DNA of 41,908 nt from Marilutibacter aestuarii (lineage in GTDB: Bacteria > Pseudomonadota > Gammaproteobacteria > Xanthomonadales > Xanthomonadaceae). This document shows, one piece after another, positions 26,319 through 39,900 of the stretch. The notes under the pieces were generated by a model. The model did no database searches. It was not told where the DNA came from and saw nothing but the letters and a program-made list of their open reading frames with translations. The stretch spans positions 1 to 41,908 of the forward strand of contig NZ_VICE01000038.1 in NCBI RefSeq assembly GCF_006546775.1, in the 5' to 3' direction. Position numbers and translations under genes: made by a program. Every line of letters begins with the position of its first letter. Position 1 is the stretch's first letter.

Positions 26319-26341
26319 GCGCCCCCGCATGATGGGGGCGC
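26319..26341. terminator. 8-bp hairpin between the two FKBP genes
   Basis: GCGCCCCC (26319-26326) and GGGGGCGC (26334-26341) flank a 7-nt loop in the 101-bp spacer. The following bases are C/T-rich without a proper T-run. It may be a partial terminator separating expression of the two isomerase genes. Confidence 0.4.
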
Positions 26342-26371
26342 ATCCCCCATTCCTTTCCTGGAGTTCCATCC

Positions 26372-27187
26372 ATGTCGACGTTCCTCCGCACCACCCGTAC
26401 CGCCCTTGTCACGACCGCCCTGGCGATCGGCCTGGCCGCCTGCGACAAGCCGGCGACGGAGGGCGACGCCACCACCGCCAAGGCGGACGCGACCCCCGAT
26501 GCCGCGGCGGCGAAGGCAGGCGAGGGCGGTCTGGCCATCCCGGGCCTGGAGGGCGAGAAGGCCCAGGCCGGCTACATGATCGGCCTGCAGATGGCCAAGT
26601 CGCTGGAGCCGGTCAAGGGCGAGATCGACCAGGACGCGCTGTTCGACGCCATTCGCACGACCCTGGCCGGCGACGAGCCGCTGATGACCGATGAACAGGC
26701 CCAGGAGGTCGCGCAGGCCTTCGGCCAGCGCATGCAGGAGAAGATGGAGGCCGACCAGGCGGCGAAGGCCAAGGCCAATGCCGAGGAAGGCAAGGCCTTC
26801 CTGGAGGCCAACGCCAGCAAGGAAGGGGTCAAGGCCACCCAGTCCGGACTCCAGTACCAGGTCATCACCGAAGGCAAGGGCGAAAAGCCCAAGGCCGAGG
26901 ACACCGTGCGCGTGCACTACACCGGCAAGCTGCTCGACGGCACCGTCTTCGACGATTCGACCCAGGCCGGCGAGCCGGTCGAGTTCCCCCTCAACCGCGT
27001 CGTCCCGGGTTGGAGCGAAGGCCTGCAGTTGATGACCGTCGGCAGCAAGTACCGCTTCTGGATCCCGGGCGAGCTGGGTTACGGCGAGATGGGCACCCCG
27101 GGTGGCCCGATCGGCCCGAACGCGACCCTCGTCTTCGAGGTCGAGCTGGTCGAGATCGTCAAGGACGCCGGCACGCCCGCGGGCTGA
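26372..27187 (+). CDS. FKBP-type peptidyl-prolyl isomerase lipoprotein
   Basis: A 271-residue foldase related to FkpA/Mip. The signal peptide ends in a lipobox L-A-A-Cys24, so it should be a periplasm-facing lipoprotein. An Ala/Asp/Lys-rich tether runs to about residue 60. One FKBP_N module ([41 protein letters not shown]) and a long Lys/Ala helix follow. The C-terminal FKBP domain has [50 protein letters not shown] and [28 protein letters not shown]. It follows its larger paralogue, probably by tandem duplication; the two have since diverged in anchoring. Confidence 0.95.
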   Translation: MSTFLRTTRTALVTTALAIGLAACDKPATEGDATTAKADATPDAAAAKAGEGGLAIPGLEGEKAQAGYMIGLQMAKSLEPVKGEIDQDALFDAIRTTLAGDEPLMTDEQAQEVAQAFGQRMQEKMEADQAAKAKANAEEGKAFLEANASKEGVKATQSGLQYQVITEGKGEKPKAEDTVRVHYTGKLLDGTVFDDSTQAGEPVEFPLNRVVPGWSEGLQLMTVGSKYRFWIPGELGYGEMGTPGGPIGPNATLVFEVELVEIVKDAGTPAG

Positions 27188-27242
27188 ACGCGGCCCGGCT
27201 ACGACCGGAACCACCCCTGCCACCTGGAGCAATGCCCGCCCT

Positions 27243-28580
27243 ATGCGCGTGACGATATTCGGAACTGGTTACGTCGGCCTGGTCACCGGTACCTGCCTGG
27301 CCGACGTGGGCCATGACGTGGTCTGCGTCGACGTCGACGAGGTCAAGGTCGAAGGCCTGAACCGCGGCGTCGTGCCGATCTTCGAGCCGGGTTTGGAGCC
27401 GATGGTCAAGGCCAACCACGCTGCGGGCCGACTGCGTTTCACGACAGATGCCGAAGTCGCGATCGCGCATGGCGACATCCTCTTCGTCGCCGTCGGTACG
27501 CCCCCGGACGAAGACGGCAGCGCCGACCTGCGCTACGTACTGGAAGTGGCGAGGACCATCGGCCGCCACCTGTCGCGCCCCGCGGTCATTGTCGACAAGT
27601 CCACCGTACCCGTGGGGACCGCCGACAAGGTGCAGGCGACGATTGCCGGTGAGCTGGCGTCGCGCGGCGTCGACATCGACTTCGCGGTGGCCTCCAACCC
27701 GGAGTTCCTGAAGGAAGGCGACGCGGTCAACGACTGCATGCGTCCGGACCGCATCGTCATCGGCGCGACCGACATGTCCGCTGTGGAAAAGCTCAAGCGC
27801 CTGTATGCGCCGTTCAACCGCAACCACGAGCGGATCGTGGTGATGGACGTCCGCTCGGCAGAGCTGACCAAGTACGCCGCCAACGCGATGCTGGCGACCA
27901 AGATCAGTTTCATGAACGAGATCGCCAACATCGCCGAGCGCGTCGGCGCCGACGTGGAGATGGTCCGCCAGGGCATCGGCTCCGATCCCCGCATTGGCTG
28001 GCACTTCATCTACCCCGGCGCCGGCTACGGCGGCTCGTGCTTCCCGAAGGACGTGCAGGCGCTCGCGCGCACGGCCCAGTCGCATGGCATGGATCCGCGC
28101 CTGCTCAACGCGGTGGAGTCGGTCAACGAACACCAGAAGAAGCATCTCTTCGAGCTGATCGAGCGTCACTACGGTGGCAAGCTGAAGGGGAAGACCTTCG
28201 CCGTGTGGGGCCTGGCGTTCAAGCCCAACACCGACGACATGCGCGAAGCGTCCAGCCGGCGCCTGCTGCAACAGTTGTGGGATGCCGGCGCACAGGTGCG
28301 CGCCTACGATCCGGAGGCCAGCCACGAAGCCCAGCGGATCTTCGGCGAGCGCGACGACCTGGTCCTGTGCGAATCGGCCAACGGCGCCCTTGTCGGGTCC
28401 GACGCGCTGGTGGTGGTCACCGAATGGAAGCCCTTCCGCAGCCCGGACTTCCCCCGCATCCGGCAGGCCGTGGCCGACGCGGTGATCTTCGACGGTCGCA
28501 ACCTGTACCACCCCGATGAAGTCGAGGCGGCCGGCATCGCCTATTACGGCATCGGGCGCGGGCGCTCGGTGGCGCGTTGA
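27243..28580 (+). CDS. ugd: UDP-glucose 6-dehydrogenase
   Basis: A 445-residue enzyme oxidising UDP-glucose to UDP-glucuronate with two NAD, feeding exopolysaccharide and LPS synthesis. It shows the N-terminal NAD-binding [62 protein letters not shown], and the catalytic cysteine in [36 protein letters not shown] and DGRNLY lie in the C-terminal domain. Length and all motifs are normal. The ATG at 27243 lies 55 bp after the FKBP stop; an out-of-frame ATG at 27233 lies just upstream. slyX follows 4 bp after the stop. Confidence 0.97.
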   Translation: MRVTIFGTGYVGLVTGTCLADVGHDVVCVDVDEVKVEGLNRGVVPIFEPGLEPMVKANHAAGRLRFTTDAEVAIAHGDILFVAVGTPPDEDGSADLRYVLEVARTIGRHLSRPAVIVDKSTVPVGTADKVQATIAGELASRGVDIDFAVASNPEFLKEGDAVNDCMRPDRIVIGATDMSAVEKLKRLYAPFNRNHERIVVMDVRSAELTKYAANAMLATKISFMNEIANIAERVGADVEMVRQGIGSDPRIGWHFIYPGAGYGGSCFPKDVQALARTAQSHGMDPRLLNAVESVNEHQKKHLFELIERHYGGKLKGKTFAVWGLAFKPNTDDMREASSRRLLQQLWDAGAQVRAYDPEASHEAQRIFGERDDLVLCESANGALVGSDALVVVTEWKPFRSPDFPRIRQAVADAVIFDGRNLYHPDEVEAAGIAYYGIGRGRSVAR

Positions 28581-28584
28581 CCCG

Positions 28585-28821
28585 ATGACCTTGAACGACG
28601 AGCTTGCGAGGCGCATGGTCGACCTGGAGACGCGGATCGCGTTCCAGGAACACGCCCTCAATGAACTGAGCGACGCCCTGGCCGCGGCCCGGGACGAGGA
28701 GGCTCGCAATGCGCTGCTGCTGCACCGGGCGCTGGACGAGCTGAAGCAATTGCGCGCGACCCTGTCGACGGGCGGTCTCTCGGCCGACCCCGGCCAGGAA
28801 CCGCCTCCGCCCCATTACTGA
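28585..28821 (+). CDS. slyX: SlyX family protein
   Basis: A 78-residue small protein. RMVDLETRIAFQEHALNELSDALAAARDE is the SlyX coiled-coil segment, followed by further helix and a Pro/His tail ending PPPPHY, as in the family. The biochemical role of SlyX is not known, despite its frequent position near fkpA/slyD genes in gammaproteobacteria; that association is echoed here by the two FKBP genes upstream. It begins 4 bp after ugd and ends 12 bp before the DUF2058 gene, so the three are likely co-transcribed. Confidence 0.88.
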   Translation: MTLNDELARRMVDLETRIAFQEHALNELSDALAAARDEEARNALLLHRALDELKQLRATLSTGGLSADPGQEPPPPHY

Positions 28822-28833
28822 TCCGCGACGACG

Positions 28834-29454
28834 ATGAGCGACACACTTCGCAACCAGCTGCTTGGCCTGGGTTTCAAGGCCCCGGCAGCCGAGAAGCCCA
28901 AGCCGGCGCGCAAGGACGACACGCGTGGCGCACGCGGCCGGACTGCCCCGGGCAAGGCGCCCGGGAAGGCACCCGGCAAGGACCCGCGCAAGGGTGCGTC
29001 CTCCGGCGGGCGCAAGCCGCGTTCGCAGGAAGACATCGACCTCGCCAAGGCCTATGCGATCCGGGCCCAGCGCGAGAAGGACGAACGCATCGCCGCCGAG
29101 AAGGCCCGCCAGGAGGAAGCGCGCCAGCGTCGCGAGGCGCGCGCCCGCGTGGCCGAGCTGGTCAAGGGCAAGTCGCTCAATCGCGACGACGCCGACATCG
29201 CTCGCCATTTTCCCTATGGCGGCAAGATCAAGCGCATCTACGTCAGCGCCGACCAGTTGAAGGCCCTCAATGCCGGCGAGCTGGGCGTCATCCAGCAGGA
29301 AGGACGCTACCTGCTCGTCACCGCCGAACTGCTCGCGCAGGCCGAGGCGATCTTCGCCCCCGCCATCGCGCTGAAGGTCGACCCCGATGCGCCGGCGGAG
29401 GACGACCCTTACGCGGATCCGCAATACCAGGTGCCCGACGACCTGGTGTGGTAG
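28834..29454 (+). CDS. DUF2058 (YaiL-like) nucleoprotein-type protein
   Basis: A 206-residue protein beginning MSDTLRNQLLGLGFK, the DUF2058 start. Residues 15-65 are Lys/Pro/Gly/Ala-rich and basic (GKAPGKAPGKDPRKG). A charged coiled coil follows (QEDIDLAKAYAIRAQREKDERIAAEKARQEEARQRREAR). The conserved C-terminal part has FPYGGKIKRIYVSADQLKALNAGELGVIQQEGRYLLV. Members are described as nucleoid- or ribosome-associated without a settled function. It ends 13 bp before the convergent tyrA stop, with no terminator hairpin in the gap. Confidence 0.88.
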   Translation: MSDTLRNQLLGLGFKAPAAEKPKPARKDDTRGARGRTAPGKAPGKAPGKDPRKGASSGGRKPRSQEDIDLAKAYAIRAQREKDERIAAEKARQEEARQRREARARVAELVKGKSLNRDDADIARHFPYGGKIKRIYVSADQLKALNAGELGVIQQEGRYLLVTAELLAQAEAIFAPAIALKVDPDAPAEDDPYADPQYQVPDDLVW

Positions 29455-29467
29455 CCCGCGCGCGCGT

Positions 29468-30621
29468 TCAGTCGCGCCGGTCGCCCGCGGTGACGCGACC
29501 GATGCCCCCGGCTTCAAGCGCGGTGGCCAGTCGTGCGAGCGTGTCCGCCGGCAGGCCGGCGAGGCAGCCGCGGTCCAGGCCGATACGGAAATGGAGCTCG
29601 CCCTCGGGTGAGCGCGAGGAATGGATCGACTCGATGTTCACCGCGTGCTCTTCGAACACGTGCAGCAGGCGCCGCAGCGACCCCGGCGCGTCCTCGGGCA
29701 GGAACACGCTCAGGAAGTCGGGTGACTCCAGGTCGGCGAGCAGGTAGCCCAGGCGTTCGAAGTCCTGGCTGCCGGCGGCCAGCACGGGCGCGCCGAAGAA
29801 CGTCGCCGACTCCTCCAGCAACTGCGAGCGCACCGCCTGGCGCGCCTCCGCGTCGCCGCTGCGCAACTGGGCGCGCAGGAAACCGACCGCCTCGGCCAGT
29901 TGCTCGATGGCCGGCAGCACGTGCGGGTTGTCGAACTGGATGTCGGTGTAGATGCCCGGATTGCCGGCGAGCATGCGGGCGCTGACGCTGAGGTCGAGCG
30001 CATGGCCGACCGTGCGCAGCGGTCGCAGGGCGTCCAGGCCGCCGAGCGCGGGGGCCTGCCGGCGCAGGACGCTGGCCTGCGCCATGTGGCTGGCGTGCGT
30101 CAGCCCCTGGACCAGGGCCATCGCGCGGTCATGGTGCTCGGGGGACACGTCGATGCGCTCGGCCCGGGTCGCGGACAGGAAGCTATCGAGCCACGGGCGC
30201 CAGCGGTCCAGGCGGGCGGGGCAGACCGCCATCGCCCGGCCCTGCAACGTCGGGGTCGGTGGCGGTGCCGCCATCGGGTGCAGGCCCACCACCTCGGCCT
30301 GCGAGGCGAGCAGCGCCTCCACCGGGCGTTGCTTGATGGAAGTGAGGTCCATCCACAGGTGCCCGGCTTCCCGGCCATTCCCGGCTTCGACGTACTCGCC
30401 GATCAAGGCCGGGGTAACGCGGATGGGCGCGCTGAACACCAGTACGTCCGCCCGTGCGACCAGCTCGTCGACCGGGAGGTCCTCGTCGCCGGCCGGGTCC
30501 CGGCCGATCACCTGCAGGCCCATGCGCTCTTCGAAGAAGCGCTGCAGCCAGCGGCCGTAGGCGCCCCGCCGGCCGACGATGCCGACCACGGGTGGGCTGC
30601 CGGAGGGGCCGGGCAAGGGCG

Positions 30622-30625
<4 letters not shown>
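29468..30625 (-). CDS. tyrA: Prephenate dehydrogenase with C-terminal ACT domain
   Basis: A 385-residue enzyme for the oxidative decarboxylation of prephenate to 4-hydroxyphenylpyruvate in tyrosine synthesis. Residues about 13-110 bind NAD ([19 protein letters not shown]). The E. coli-type TyrA features [39 protein letters not shown] and [19 protein letters not shown] follow. From about residue 305, [36 protein letters not shown] is ACT-like, probably sensing tyrosine. No chorismate mutase domain is fused, unlike the E. coli T-protein. Its ATG overlaps the metH stop by 4 nt, placing it at the end of the methionine-cycle operon rather than with serC-pheA-aroA. Confidence 0.9.
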
Positions 30626-33305
<2,680 letters not shown>

Positions 33306-33309
<4 letters not shown>

Positions 33310-34406
33310 GCGGCCTGCTCCAGGCGCGGGTGCACCCGCGGCGCGTGGCCGCCGACCGCGTGGGCGATGGCGGCGATGTGCGCCGGCGTCGTGCCGCAGC
33401 AGCCGCCGACCAGGTTCAGCAGCCCGGCGCGGGCGAAGTCGCCAAGCACCAGGGCCATGTCCTCCGGGGTCTCGTCGTAGCCGCCGAAGGCATTGGGCAG
33501 GCCGGCGTTGGGATGGGTGCTGACATAGGCATCGGCGATCTGCGCGAGCACGTCCACGTGCACGCGCAGGTCCCTGGCCCCGAGCGCGCAGTTGAGGCCG
33601 ATCGAGAGTGGCTGCGCGTGGCGCAAGGAGTACCAGAAGGCCTCGGCGGTCTGGCCCGACAGGGTGCGGCCGGAGGCATCGGTGATCGTGCCCGAGACCA
33701 TCACCGGCAGTCGTGACCCGCGCGCCTCGAAGGCTTCCTCGATCGCGAACAGGGCCGCCTTGGCGTTGAGGGTGTCGAAGACGGTCTCGACCATGATCGC
33801 GTCCGCGCCGCCGTCGACGAGGCCGTCGGTGGCTTCGCGGTAGGCGACGCGCAGTTCGTCGAAGCTGATCGCCCGGAACCCGGGGCGGTTGACGTCCGGG
33901 CTCAGCGAAGCTGTCCGGCTGGTCGGGCCGAGCACGCCGATCACGAAACGGGGGCGATCGGGGGTTTCGGCCTCCGCGGCATCGCAGGCTTCCCGCGCCA
34001 GGCGCGCGCCGGTCTCGTTCAGTTCGCGGGCCAGGTGCTCGAGGCCGTAGTCAGCCAGCGAGATCGTGGTCGAGTTGAAGGTGTTGGTTTCGACGAGATC
34101 GGCGCCCGCGGCCAGGTACTGCGCGTGGATGTCGCGGATGATGTCCGGTCGGGTGAGGCTGAGCAGGTCGTTGTTGCCGCGCTGGTCGTGGGCGCACCCG
34201 CAGCCGGGGCCGTGGGCGTGTCCGGCTTCCGGGACGTGCTCGAGGTCGAAGCCGTCCGCGAAGCGTTCGCCGCGGTAGTCGGCTTCCTCCAGGCCATGCT
34301 GCTGGATCATCGTGCCCATCGCGCCGTCGATGACGAGGATGCGTTCGCGCAGGCAGCGCTCGAGCGACTCCGCGCGCGTGGGGTTCAGCCAGGGAAGGGT
34401 ATCCAC
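33306..34406 (-). CDS. metH: Methionine synthase, N-terminal half (homocysteine S-methyltransferase domain)
   Basis: A 366-residue zinc-dependent homocysteine-binding barrel, equal to the first domain of MetH. It shows [73 protein letters not shown], and the zinc cysteines in GLNCALGA and [12 protein letters not shown] His/Cys-rich loop (H63, H65, C69, C71, H73; [11 protein letters not shown]) lies where other MetH proteins have a short linker before [13 protein letters not shown]. It starts at a GTG 2 nt after the sahR stop and overlaps the second half by 4 nt. Splitting the enzyme is unusual overall but seen in this bacterial family. Confidence 0.95.
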
Positions 34407-34408
34407 GA

Positions 34409-35380
34409 TCAGCTCTTCTTCTGGGGGGGCCGGGGCTCGCGGGCGCGGGCGGCGGGCTTGCGTGCGAGCAGCGCAATGACTTCGAAGTGGGGTGGCCGGC
34501 GCTCGCGGGTCACGGTGTCGCAGCTCACGATGTCCAGGCCGGCCCTGTCGGCGAATCGCGAAAGCTCCTTCTCGGTGAATCCCAGGTTGACGTGGCCGAA
34601 GGCCTCGACCGTGCTCTGGTGCCCGTGCCGGGCCAGGCTGGTGAGCAGCAGGCGGCCGCCCGGTCGCAGCACGCGCGCCGCCTCGGCCACGGCCTGGCCC
34701 GGGTGTTCGGCATAGGTCAGGGCATGCATCAGCACCACGAGGTCGAAGCTGGCCTCGGCGAAGGGGATGTCGTGCATGTCGCCTTCCTGTACCTCGACGT
34801 TGCCCAGGCGGCGCAGGCGCTCGGTGGCGGCGTTGACGACCTTGCTGCTGGCGTCCAGGCAGACGTAGCGGTTGGCGTGCGGGGCCATGAGTTCGGCCAG
34901 CACGCCGTCGCCGGAGGCGATGTCGAGCACGTCGCCGGGCTCGAGCAGGGGCAGGGCGGACCGCGCCATGGCCTCCCAGGTACGGCCCGGGGAGTAATGG
35001 CGCTCCATGTCGCCGGCGACCGAGTCGGCCCAGTTCTGGTCGGCAGCGCGCATGGCGAGCACGCCGGGAACGCGCTCGGCGTCCTGGCGCAGCAGGGGGT
35101 CGTCGCTGCCCGAGCGCAGCGTCTGCCAGAGCGCGCGCTGGGCCGGGTCGAGGGCCGAGTCCTCGAAGCGGTAGTAGGCCGAGACGCCGGAGCGGCGGTC
35201 GCGCACCAGGTTGGCTTCCTTGAGCCTGGCCAGGTGCGTCGAGACCCGTGGCTGGGCCAGGCGGGTGATCGCCGAAAGTTCGGCGACGGTGAGCTCCTCG
35301 TGCTCGAGCAGGGCCAACAGGCGCACCCGGGTCGCGTCGGCGAACACTTTCAGTCGGGATGACCAGCCTTCGAGGTCCAT
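34409..35380 (-). CDS. sahR: SahR-like ArsR regulator fused to a SAM/SAH-binding methyltransferase domain
   Basis: A 323-residue protein. Residues about 5-75 are an ArsR winged helix ([55 protein letters not shown]). Residues about 120-290 are a class I methyltransferase fold, with [16 protein letters not shown] as motif I and [34 protein letters not shown]. In SahR regulators this domain senses S-adenosylhomocysteine, and the protein represses SAM-cycle genes until SAH accumulates. Its place directly before metH fits exactly. A longer frame begins at 35443, but the ATG at 35380 has AGGAG 5-6 nt upstream. The inverted repeats at 35442-35462 are the likely operator. Confidence 0.88.
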   Translation of the reverse strand: MDLEGWSSRLKVFADATRVRLLALLEHEELTVAELSAITRLAQPRVSTHLARLKEANLVRDRRSGVSAYYRFEDSALDPAQRALWQTLRSGSDDPLLRQDAERVPGVLAMRAADQNWADSVAGDMERHYSPGRTWEAMARSALPLLEPGDVLDIASGDGVLAELMAPHANRYVCLDASSKVVNAATERLRRLGNVEVQEGDMHDIPFAEASFDLVVLMHALTYAEHPGQAVAEAARVLRPGGRLLLTSLARHGHQSTVEAFGHVNLGFTEKELSRFADRAGLDIVSCDTVTRERRPPHFEVIALLARKPAARAREPRPPQKKS

Positions 35381-35438
35381 CGGGGGCTCCTGATCGGGGG
35401 CGGGGCGCCGCATCGACGGAAGCGGCGCCTGTTTATTC

Positions 35439-35462
35439 ATCATATCATCGCGATATAGCGAT
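35439..35462. promoter_or_regulatory. Overlapping inverted repeats and -10 box upstream of sahR-metH
   Basis: ATATC-N5-GATAT (35442-35456) overlaps ATCGC-N6-GCGAT (35447-35462). On the minus strand TATGAT (35444-35439) is a five-of-six -10 match; the -35 is poor. SahR sites in other Proteobacteria are AT-rich dyads, as I recall, of the ATATC/GATAT type, so this is a plausible autoregulatory operator for the sahR-metH-tyrA transcript. The exact consensus is from memory. Confidence 0.6.
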
Positions 35463-35534
35463 AAGTGTGATTCGGCCCGGCGATGGGGTCAAGCCCGCAT
35501 CGCCCGCGCACTGGGGTTATCGGGCCGGGATCGC

Positions 35535-35565
35535 TACAATTCACCGATTGCCTGTCTAGAAGACA
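35535..35565 (+). promoter_or_regulatory. -10 box and dyad before the acyl-CoA dehydrogenase gene
   Basis: TACAAT at 35535-35540 is a five-of-six -10 match; no good -35 is visible. TGTCT-AGA-AGACA at 35553-35565 is a perfect dyad placed where the transcript would start, 17 bp before the GTG at 35583. It could bind a fatty-acid-responsive repressor; its identity is unknown. Confidence 0.4.
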
Positions 35566-35582
35566 AGAGTCGAGGTGCAGAC

Positions 35583-36743
<1,161 letters not shown>

Positions 36744-36949
36744 CGCCATGAACGCGTGCACGGGCATCGCCGCGTCGACCGCCGGTAACGGGCGTCGCGG
36801 CGAGACCGTGCGCGTGCGTATTGATGTCGGCGCCGCCGGCATCAGTTCGTGTTCACGTCTGTTGGCGTGCAATAGCCGCGCCCCCCACTCCTGAAACCCG
36901 ACGGCCTGCGCGAAAGCGCGGGCCTCACTGCAATGGACACACTGTTTCC
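36744..36949. other. Leader region of the glutamate dehydrogenase gene
   Basis: 206 bases without an obvious gene. They hold a 23-bp near-perfect palindrome (36822-36844, TGATG at one end and CATCA at the other). A 9-bp hairpin with a GAAA tetraloop lies at 36903-36924 (stem GGCCTGCGC/GCGCGGGCC, one T-G pair). A six-codon ORF, MDTLFP, at 36933-36953 has a stop that overlaps the gdh start. No strong ribosome site precedes gdh, so the mini-ORF may couple translation. Confidence 0.5.
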
Positions 36950-39900
36950 ATGAGCACCGCCGACAAAGCGAAGAAGAAATCCTCCCCCAAGGCCCCGGCC
37001 AGCAAGCGTGCGAAGCCCTCCACCGCGAAAGGCGGCACGCGCGTCGCCGCAGGCGGCGAGCTGGTCGACAGCGTGTCGCTGGCGCCGATCATCGCGCAGA
37101 TGCGCAAGCGCCTGCCGAAGGCGCGCCACGATGAGGCCGAAGCCTTCGCGCGCGCGTTCTACCAGCGCATGGAGGACGACGAATTGCCGATGCATTCGGC
37201 CGATGGCTGGGCCGCACTGGCCTGCGACTTCTTCGAGTTCGCCCGCTCGCGCAAGCCGCGCCACGCGTCGATCCGCCTGTTCAACCCGACCCTGGCCAAG
37301 CAGGGCTGGGAGTCGCCGCACACGGTGCTGCAGATCGCCAACGACGACATGCCGTTCCTGGTCGACTCGGTGACCATGCGCCTGGCCGAGCTCGGCATCG
37401 GCGTGCATGTGCTGGGCCACCCGGTGGTGGAGTTCAAGCGCGACCGCAGCGGCAAGCTCCTGGCAGTGGGCGAGGGCACCGGCGAATCGCTGATGCACCT
37501 GGAGATCGACCGGCAGGCCGCCGATGCGATCCCGATGGTCGAACAGGCGATCGCCTCCGTGCTCGCCGACGTGCGTGCGATCGTCGATGACTGGCGAAAG
37601 ATGCGCGACAGGATGGTGGAGATCGCCGACAGCTTCACCGATCGCGTCGCGCCGATCGACGAGGCCGGCCGCCAGGAGGCGCAGGCCTTCCTCCACTGGG
37701 CGGCGAACAACCACTTCACCCTGCTGGGTTACCGCGAGTACGAAGTGGTCAAGCAGAAGGGCGTCGAGGTCCTGCGCGCGGTCAAGGAGAGCGGCCTGGG
37801 CCTGCTGCGCGAGGCCGATGTCGGCAAGCCGCGCCTGCTGACCTCGCTCGCCGCGCACTACATGCCGCAGTCGGGCGCGGTCGATGCGCTGATCCTCACC
37901 AAGACCAATGCCCGTGCCACGGTCCATCGGCCCGGTTACATGGACTACATCGGCGTGCTGGGTTTCGACGGCGACGGCAAGCCTGTCAAGGAGCAGCGTT
38001 TCCTTGGCCTGTATACCTCCAGCGCCTACACCAGCCGCCCCTGGGACATTCCCCTGGTGCGCGAGCGCCACGAGTACGTCATGGCGCACTCCGGGCTTGC
38101 GCCGGACAGCCACAACGGCAAGGCCCTGCGGCACATCCTCGAGACCCTGCCGCGCGACGAGCTGTTCCAGTCCAGCGGCCCAGAGCTGCTGCACACCGCG
38201 ATGGCCATCCTGGGCCTTCAGGAGCGGGTGCGCAGCAAGCTGTTCCTGCGCCGCGACCGCTACGGGCGCTATTTTTCCGGCCTGGCCTACATCCCGCGCG
38301 ACCGCTTCAACACCGAGGTCCGGCATCGCATCGAGGCCATGCTCAAGCGCATGCTGCACGGCGAGCACATCGACACCAACGTGATGCTCAGCGAATCGCC
38401 GCTGGCGCAGTTGCACATGATCGTGCGCCCCAAGTCCGGCGAGGCGATCCAGATCGACCATGCCGCGATCGAGGCCGAGCTCGCGCGCATCGTGCGCAAC
38501 TGGCAGGACGACCTGCGCGACGCGCTCGTCCGCCGGCATGGCGAAAACAAGGGCCTGCAGCTGGGCAACAGCTACGGCCGTGCCCTGCCGGCCGGCTATA
38601 TCGAGCACTCGGGCGTCGAGGCGGCGGTCAACGACGTCGAGCACCTGGCCGGTCTGCGCGGCCCGGACGACCTGAGCCTCAGCCTGTGCCGCGCGCATCC
38701 GGGGCAGGGCGGGTTGCGCTTCAAGTTCTATCGCCAGCTCGACGACATCCCGCTCTCCGACGCGCTGCCGATGATGGAGAACATGGGCCTGCGCGTCATT
38801 GCCGAGCACCCGTTCCGCATCGTCCCCGACGAGACCCCGCTGTACATCCAGGACTTCGAGGTCGAGACCACCGGCGGTGACATCGACGTTGGCCAGCTGG
38901 GTGAAGCCTTCGAGGAAGCGTTCGGGCAGATCTGGCGCGGCAACGCCGAGAACGACGGCTTCAACCGCCTCATCCTCGCCGCCGGGCTGTCGTGGCGGCA
39001 GGTCGCGATGCTGCGGGCCTACTGCAAGTACCTGCTGCAGGTCGGCGTGCCGTTCTCGCAGGCCTACGTCGAGCAGACGTTCGCCCGCTATCCGCTGCTC
39101 GCGCGCCTGATGGTGGAACTGTTCGAGGCTCGCTTCGATCCCAACACCGGCAACGAGAGCCGTGCCGAGATCAAGGCCGGCATGGCCCGCTTCAAGGCGC
39201 AGATCGAGGCCCTTGCCCAGGGCGACGCCTCCACGGTGGCTGCGCTGGAGCCGGTGGTCGAGGCGCGCGAGGGCAAGCGCGAGCGCCAGGTGGAGGCCAC
39301 CCGCAAGGCGCTGCTCGCGCTGCTGGACCGCGTGTCCAGCCTCGACGAGGACCGCATCCTGCGCAGCTACATGGGCGTGATCGACGCGACCCTGCGCACC
39401 AGCTACTACCAGTCCGGTGCCGGCGGCGCCGAAAAGGGCTACGTCAGCTACAAGTTCGATTCGGCCGAGGTGCCGGACCTGCCCAAGCCGCGGCCCTACC
39501 GCGAGATCTTCGTCTGCGGCCCGCGCGTGGAGGGCATCCACCTGCGCTTCGGCCCGGTGGCACGCGGCGGCCTGCGCTGGTCGGATCGCCGCGAGGACTT
39601 CCGTACCGAGGTGCTGGGCCTGGTGAAGGCGCAGATGGTCAAGAACACCGTGATCGTGCCGGTCGGCTCCAAGGGCGGCTTCATCAGCAAGCGCCCGCCC
39701 GAGGGCGGCGACCGCGACGCGGTCTGGGCCGAGGGCGTGGCCTGCTACCGGATGTTCATCAACGGCCTGCTCGACATCACCGACAACCTAGTCGAGGGGA
39801 AGGTCGTGCCGCCGCTCGACGTGGTCAGGCACGACCAGGACGACCCCTACCTGGTGGTCGCGGCCGACAAGGGCACGGCGACTTTCTCCGACATCGCCAA

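Noticed and set aside
36842-39541. Minus-strand open frame of about 900 codons opposite glutamate dehydrogenase
   Set aside because: The plus strand encodes the conserved GDH; no domain is recognisable in the antisense frame.
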